Origin: Chlorops oryzae
Lineage: Eukaryota; Arthropoda; Insecta; Diptera; Chloropidae
Direction of reading: 5' to 3'
Length of the DNA stretch: 64,000 nt
Assembly: GCA_020466095.1 (NCBI GenBank)
Contig: CM035806.1
Location: forward strand, 20,298,571 to 20,362,570
Part shown: piece after piece, positions 58,571 to 64,000 of the stretch
How positions within the stretch are numbered: the first letter of the stretch is position 1
How the letters are laid out: each line of letters begins with the position of its first letter
The notes under the pieces: model-generated
What the model saw: the letters and a program-made list of their open reading frames with translations, nothing else
Database searches by the model: none
What the model was told of the DNA's origin: nothing
Program-made: the position numbers and the translations under genes

Positions 58571-61378
58571 TTCAAATTAGCTGATAGCGCGCCTACTTTA
58601 CCCACCTTGCTAACAGGGTCGGTCATGCAAAAGTGGCAACTTTGCTAGTGGAAACTTTGCACAGTCGAATGTCCACAGATACTTGAACATCACTAATAAT
58701 GTCATTAAAACATCGCATCCAGCTAGGAGAAGTACTTTTTATTTCACTTTGAGGCCATTAAGCTACCTACCTCTAAAATATATTTAATCTCCATTAAATT
58801 TTTCACACATAAGTTTTTGTGTTCAAATCAACAGCGCAAATTTTCAATAGGTAAACTTTTTTATTTAAGCTATTTGCTTTTTTTATTTTTCATCCACTGT
58901 AATGGAATTCCGAGGTTTGTATGATTTTGACGCTCTTTGACGGGCTTTACTATTTGTTGTTCCGATATTTTTTAAATGACACAAAACCCGAAAAGCATAA
59001 AAACTGACATTCAAGAGCGATTTTGTTTGCAAAAAAAACCCGTTTTAATGGAATATTTTTTGTCGATTAATTTTCAAAGGGATTTTTTCAAACTTTTCCT
59101 GTGAATCTTCGATGGCTGCGCTTTATTTAACATGGATTATGGATTTTCTGAATTTAAATTTGAACTTCAACGAAAATGTTCCCTTTTCTATGATTAAATA
59201 TATTCCTTTTTTTTTTGTCCTTCTTTTTTGTTGCAAGGGAAAACAAGTGTATTGAGAGTCTGTCACATTTACTCCATTTGGTTTTAAGTTTAATAAAAAA
59301 ATGTTTTAAAAATTCAGTTTTTTTTTTTTTTTTTTTTTTTGTTTTCAGAATGACTCTCAAGATTATTTTACACAAATTCTAAGAAAATCGCAGTCTAAAC
59401 TAGCGATGATAGGTACCTAATAGGTGCAGCGTTTCAAAGCAAGCGTCCCCACATGCTGTATGTTAGAGAAAAAATAAACTTCAACCCGATTTTCTGAGAC
59501 AATTTTTCTGCAATGAAATCCTACTTTGTTTTCAAAATTAACATACTAACATGTATTAACAACATGTGGGAAAAAATTCTTGAAAACCGAACACATTTTT
59601 TATCCTTTAAGCGGTTATTTTGATGTAAACTAAGAAATTGCAATTAGAAAATTATTTTGATAAAGTTTATAGTATGGCAGGAATTGTTTCTCAATTGGAG
59701 GTACACAACGGCAGCATTGTGTCTTTTTATTTCCCTCGGGTAACTATTTTTCGATTCTTGAAAATTTAGAATCTTTTTAAAAATCAATATTTGAGAAAAT
59801 AATTAACCAAAACAATGACATTTCTTCTTATTTATGATAGATTAATGCTTGAATATTGTTAAAATCCATGTAAAACACTCAAAATCATATTAAACAACGA
59901 GTCATTTAATTCAGAAAACCCATTTCCGAAGCGGAATGTCGAGGTTATTCAAAATCCCTCTCAACCATGGTAAATGGAAATTATTCACATCATTTCGGGA
60001 ATTCAACTTCCTTTACCCGAGAAAGGGAAAACCATCACATACCTGATAATTCATATTTATCTCTTCGAATTTTTTTACCCTCAAACGATTCGATTGCTCA
60101 TAAAAAGCGAACTTTTTCAAAAGACTAGAAAACGATTGACCTTGCGCCTAAAAATATATTCCTTTTTTTTACAACTTTCTTCTGATTGCTTTTCGAGAAC
60201 TAGTCTTCGAAGTACACAAAAAAAAAAAATTAAAAAATTAAAAAGCAGAATCCACATAATATTAAAGCTTTCGAAAGTTTAAAAATCCAGTCAGGTACGT
60301 TTTTTTCTTTTTGTTTCCAAGCATTTCATGTGTCGACAAGCACAAAGGACACAACACCAGCTCAAAGAAATTTAAACAAAATAATCATAAAAAAATAGAA
60401 AACATCACGTTGCCAAAAACCGCAATTCGCCTTTCTGAGATGCGCTCCATAACTTTCATAAAGTTTGATTGGCATTCGAGGGCAACTTTTCGCTGTTGAG
60501 AGAATTGAATGCAAAGCAATGTGCTGATTTAGGCGAATCGTCGTTGGTAATGTCATAGTTCTATTCTTTCGTTTTTTGGTTCTTTGTTCTCCTTTCTTTC
60601 GTTTTGTTTTTTATTTTTTTACTTTTTTTTTTTTTTTTTTTGAAGAGCTCGAGTCAACGAAATTGAGGTCACTCTCATCTTGAATTTTGGCCTATTTCAT
60701 TGCATAAATTCTTATTACTTTCTATGGAACTTCATTTCAAAGTATTGAGTATTGAAGTCGAAAAGTTTGGAGAGCTTTTGGAGTCTGCTCAATGAAAAAA
60801 AAAACTAATAATAAATAAAAAATTTACCATTTATATGCTTTGTAAATTTGAACTGAACGCGAAAGGAAAAAGATTAGACCCAACGATATATGTAGGTATA
60901 AAAGACGTTTTTTGCTGGCCTGAGGATTTCGTAAAGTCGACATCAGTTGCTATTGTTTTGCATCGACCGCACTCGACGAAGCACACTCCTGCACCTCTGA
61001 ATAATAGAATATCTGAGCGCAGAATTGCTGACACGCTATTTTAGTTTGGATTTAAATTTTGTGCATTGTTCTAGTTTTGGATCGAAGCCCCAAAGAACTC
61101 AGTGTCTACGATAGCTGATACTTAGGTATTTCATTATTTTAAGGAAGCTAGTTATGGAACAATTTTCCTTTGAGTATTTCGACTCCTTTAAGCTTAAATT
61201 TTTATTTTCTTATTGATAGAATCTCAAGAAATCTTCGGCAGTCGAACTCAGGCAATTGCAGCTAGAATTTCGGATAATTTGGGGATATTCATTTTATATT
61301 GAAACAGTTTCAGGCGCCTAAGTTGCAGTCAAGACGTTTCCGAAACATCATTCACCTTCGGAAATGTTTAGATTCTTG
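58571..61378. other. No gene recognised
   Basis: A 2.8-kb AT-rich stretch with T runs (59318-59340, 60623-60641). Small frames, including 60835-61044, match nothing I know. Confidence 0.45.
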
Positions 61379-61610
61379 CCCAGTAAACATTTGGAGTGCT
61401 AAATGAGTCGTTTATGGATCCCTATTCGAAGTGTGAGTCCTCATAATGAGCTCATTTAAGCGACCAAAATGCAAGTGCTTCCCTTCTTGCGAAGGTCGTC
61501 CTACCAAATGAGTCCAAAACCATATACCGAAAGAGCCTATATTAGAGTCATATATGACTCCTTCCGCACCCATATTTATGAGCTCAAGAAGACTCAAAAA
61601 TTTGGAATGA
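61379..61610 (+). mobile_element. GAGTC-motif MITE copy D1
   Basis: It begins CCAGTAAACATTTGGAGTGC and contains ATGAGTC, TGTGAGTCC, ATGAGCTCATTTA and GACTC words in both orientations, plus CAAGTGCTTCCCTTCTTGCG. A second copy at 63163-63292 shares these segments. The CCCAGYAAAC-type terminus resembles the MITE at 27543. Confidence 0.6.
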
Positions 61611-61665
61611 AATTTATAATCGAATGCTCATAAATTATTTTGAAACTTTACCATCCTTAATCTTA

Positions 61666-61783
61666 GGCCCGATTTCTCCAAGCTATTTAAATACGGTTTA
61701 AATGAAAATTTACTCTGTTTTATATGAAATTTGACAGCTCGTTTCATTTAAGTCTCATTTAAATAGCTTGGTGAAATCGGGCC
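61666..61783. mobile_element. 118-bp MITE, 27-bp TIRs
   Basis: The arms start GGCCCGATTTC and contain CCAAGCTATTTAAAT. They differ at one position (GATTTCTCC versus GATTTCACC). TA flanks both ends (61664-61665 and 61784-61785). Confidence 0.9.
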
Positions 61784-63162
61784 TAAATGTGGGATAATTC
61801 GCGTAAGCCTCACTCATGTATTCAACTTCTTATTTTTCATTTCAACTACTTTTCATTTTATCTTTACAAATAAGTTAAGCAGACGACAATGAGAGCTAAG
61901 CTTTCTACTTAGTTCGAAAAAGAAAACAAAAAATAATAATAAGGTTAAACGATTTCATGCGATATGCATGCAGCAAGTCGTTCAATAATTCGCCGGAAGT
62001 CCTGCAGAATGTTATCAAATTAAGTAATTACTGCCGCCGTAGTTGTTCTTTAAGTTGAATTTCTGTTGCCTTTCAATTAAATTGTGCAAGGACATCGTAC
62101 GTAGAATCCGGGTGCATTAAGGCAATGGCTTCTTGAAATGTTTCCAAGAATGCAATTCAAATGGAGATGCATTTTAAATGGAATTATGCAGAAATAAAAT
62201 ACATATTTTCTAAATAATAAAGCTTGGATTTTTTTAAATAAATGAATGGCTTGTGAGCCTACACAGGCATGCGGAATCCTAAAAGTCTCATTAGTCTTCG
62301 GACTATCAGGGCGGAAAGGACTCTAAATCTAAGCAGCAACAATAATAAAATCTACATTGAACTTTTCACAGGGCATTGTAGACTGAAGTATCACCTGAAG
62401 AAAATATGGTTGGTAAACGAAGATGTCGAAGGCTTTGCAAGTCAGAGCAGGAAACAGCAGAAAATGTCCATGCTATAGATATCTACATATATGCATGAAT
62501 GGTTCTTCCTTGCCGCTAGATTTTAATTTATTCTCTCATATTTTTGAGCCTTCCACTTCTTTCGGTCTCATTTGGGACTCATTTTGAACTAATTTCGCAC
62601 TCGTTAGTCTAAGCGTCACCTTTTAAGACTCATTTTGGACTCTCTTTTTCCACTAACACACATTTGATGGACTATCCCTTATGAGGAACTGCGGCCGGGG
62701 GTCCTTAACGCGATTCCATGCATTTTCGACTTAACTCAAGGACAATATTAATCTAGCACTTATTTTCCCAAGTAATGTTGTTGAAAATTATTCGAGCTTA
62801 ACTGCATGAGCAATCCTACGGAAAATTCCCATATAATCTTGATTGAATTGCGAACTTGAAGGAAATTTTTTTAAAATTTCTATTGCAATTGAAAAGAATT
62901 CAATTCCTGACTCAATGAGAAGCCTTTTAAGTGCTGTGTGTTTACAACATTGAAGCCATACATACATAACGCAACATTGTAGATGGCAGTGAGGCACATA
63001 GGGGGCCTTCGGTGCGACATGTACTAGAAACAAAGAAAGAGAGGACAGAAAAAAAGTACATCCACCACCTTGTAACTGTCACAGCGAATATATTGTGATT
63101 GTTGTAGAGCAATGAGCTGTCAAAAATGAGCTTTCAACGGCTAACGTAAACGACATCTCAAC
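61784..63162. other. No gene recognised; partial GAGTC-motif remnant
   Basis: Apart from the GACTCATTTTGGACTC segment near 62546-62660, the stretch is plain AT-rich DNA. Confidence 0.45.
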
Positions 63163-63292
63163 CCAGCAAACATTTCGAGTCATTGTCATGAGTCATTTAT
63201 TCATCCTTATTCGGAGTGTGAGCCCTCAAAAGTGAGCTCATTTAGGAGTCCAAAATGCAAGTGCTTCCCTTCTTCTGAAGGTCGTCCTACTC
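63163..63292 (+). mobile_element. GAGTC-motif MITE copy D2, truncated by the next element
   Basis: CCAGCAAACATTTCGAGTCA at the start and GCAAGTGCTTCCCTTCTTC near the end align with D1. It breaks off at CCTACTC where the CACCGAGAGAAA element begins. A looser relative (GACTCATTTTGGACTC) lies at 62546-62660. Confidence 0.6.
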
Positions 63293-63488
63293 CACCGAGA
63301 GAAATAACAACAGTTAAATCAACTACTTAGAACAGTTAAAGTAAGAGTGGTCAAATAAACTGTATTCCGCGTTAAATGCACTGAAAAAGGCAGTCAAATG
63401 AACAGTTGAAAAACAGTTACTTTTTATGTTCAAATTCGCTTTCGTTCACTTAGACGTATAAATTCGCATTCTGATCAACCGTCTCCGG

Positions 63489-63583
63489 AGTTTTCGATAG
63501 CTCAGTGCTTTAAACTGTGACTCGACTCGTGACTGTGACTGTGACTCGTGAGCTTCGGGGTTCTATCCCTGCTGGCGGCGGGA
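63489..63583 (+). repeat. tRNA-like sequence with expanded GTGACTC middle
   Basis: An A box (TAGCTCAGTGC, 63497-63507) and a B box (GGTTCTATCCC, 63559-63569) flank a middle swollen by GTGACT/ACTCGTG repeats where the anticodon arm should be. It sits within the element that starts at 63293. Confidence 0.5.
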
Positions 63584-63811
63584 ATTTTTCTGAATTTTTT
63601 TTTTAATTACAGTTTTTTTTTTGTTCAGAGTGAAGTTGTTTTGGAAGACAAAAATTTTCTCCTAAATTTTTAAGGTTTTAATTTATTTAATTTTTTTTTT
63701 AATGGTTCATTTTCAAGCAAAAAATTTTGGGAGTGAAGCAATTCCTTAAGCACGTTCCCCAAAACTTGAGTAACCATAAGCTCAAGTGAGCATTTTGACC
63801 AACAAATTAAA

Positions 63812-63886
63812 TTCGTTCATTTAGCGTAATGGTTAAGACATTCGCCCAGCGAAGTGGAGGTCAGCGGTTCAAGGCTCGGCCGAGGC
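63812..63886 (+). repeat. Second tRNA-like sequence in the terminal element
   Basis: GTTCATTTAGCGTAATGGTT (A box TAGCGTAATGG) and GTCAGCGGTTCAAGGCTC (B box GGTTCAAGGCTC) lie about 30 nt apart. A TTCG/CGAA stem sits where the anticodon arm would be, but its loop is 5 nt (CCCAG) instead of 7. It is probably a tRNA-derived module, not a working tRNA. Confidence 0.5.
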
Positions 63887-64000
63887 GAGAAAATTCAAAG
63901 AGATGAAAGAGAAAAAGATTCAAATAGAAACAAATAAATAAAGAAAAAAAAAAATATTAATAATAGAAGATAAAAAAAAAGTCAAAGCAAAAAATTAATT

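Larger units (their letters stand above)
63293..64000 (+). mobile_element. CACCGAGAGAAA-terminated element, AACAGTTAAA motif array, running off the window
   Basis: The start CACCGAGAGAAATAACAAC resembles the terminus of the 11.1-kb element (CACGGAGAGAAA). The first 130 bp repeats AACAGTTAAA, AACAGTTGAA and AACAGTTAC. Two tRNA-like blocks follow. The right terminus is not in the window. It appears to have inserted into the GAGTC-motif repeat that ends at 63292. Confidence 0.55.

Overview
The window looks like AT-rich nuclear DNA of a true fly (Diptera). The evidence is long A/T tracts, CA/GT/GA/CAA microsatellites, a mellifera-type mariner, a 5'-truncated I/LOA-type non-LTR retrotransposon, many TA-flanked miniature elements, and an interspersed repeat resembling the Drosophila DINE/Helitron-like class. 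The species cannot be read from the sequence. No complete host protein-coding gene is visible. The window is best read as intergenic or long-intron DNA packed with nested transposons. Two stretches (about 17.0-18.3 kb and 50.5-51.5 kb) are richer in GC and could hold first exons or promoters of host genes, but no protein family could be recognised there.

Only two convincing protein-coding regions exist, both of mobile elements. One is an apparently intact mariner transposase (24,087-25,112, minus) inside a 1,288-bp element with perfect 32-bp inverted repeats and a TA target duplication. The other is the C-terminal part of a non-LTR retrotransposon polyprotein (11,609-13,072, minus; RT thumb, RNase H, zinc knuckle). 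It carries a 9-bp target duplication and sits inside an older, TA-flanked, palindrome-rich element.

Layout. 0-4.2 kb: a TCTAGA-rich block, then a DINE-like repeat (family A) split by an element with six copies of a 14-15-bp motif. 4.6-5.6 kb: a family B repeat with a nested hAT miniature element, then a tRNA-like sequence. 6.7-9.6 kb: a 2.8-kb inverted-repeat element containing a family A copy and another miniature element. 11.1-13.2 kb: the palindrome-array element with the retrotransposon. 14.8-15.7 kb: a 43-bp minisatellite and a foldback array of GGCCGA/TCGGCC. 19.9-23.7 kb: three family A copies. 24.0-25.4 kb: the mariner abutting a miniature element. 26.4-29.2 kb: miniature elements and a tRNA-headed SINE candidate. 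31-40 kb: small inverted-repeat elements and a second hAT miniature element. 41.2-44.8 kb: two family B copies, one interrupted by a Helitron-like insertion whose empty site is preserved in the other. 46.3-48.0 kb: a second motif-array element that shares its terminus with the one at 2.3-3.9 kb. 51.6-53.7 kb: a foldback B element and a full-length A element. 55.8-56.4 kb: a 680-bp AAATT pentanucleotide array. 61.4-64.0 kb: GAGTC-motif elements and a CACNGAGAGAAA element with two tRNA-like blocks.

The unifying observation is architectural. Many of these non-coding elements are built from a short motif private to each family, repeated many times in the body, often with inverted orientation in the two halves.
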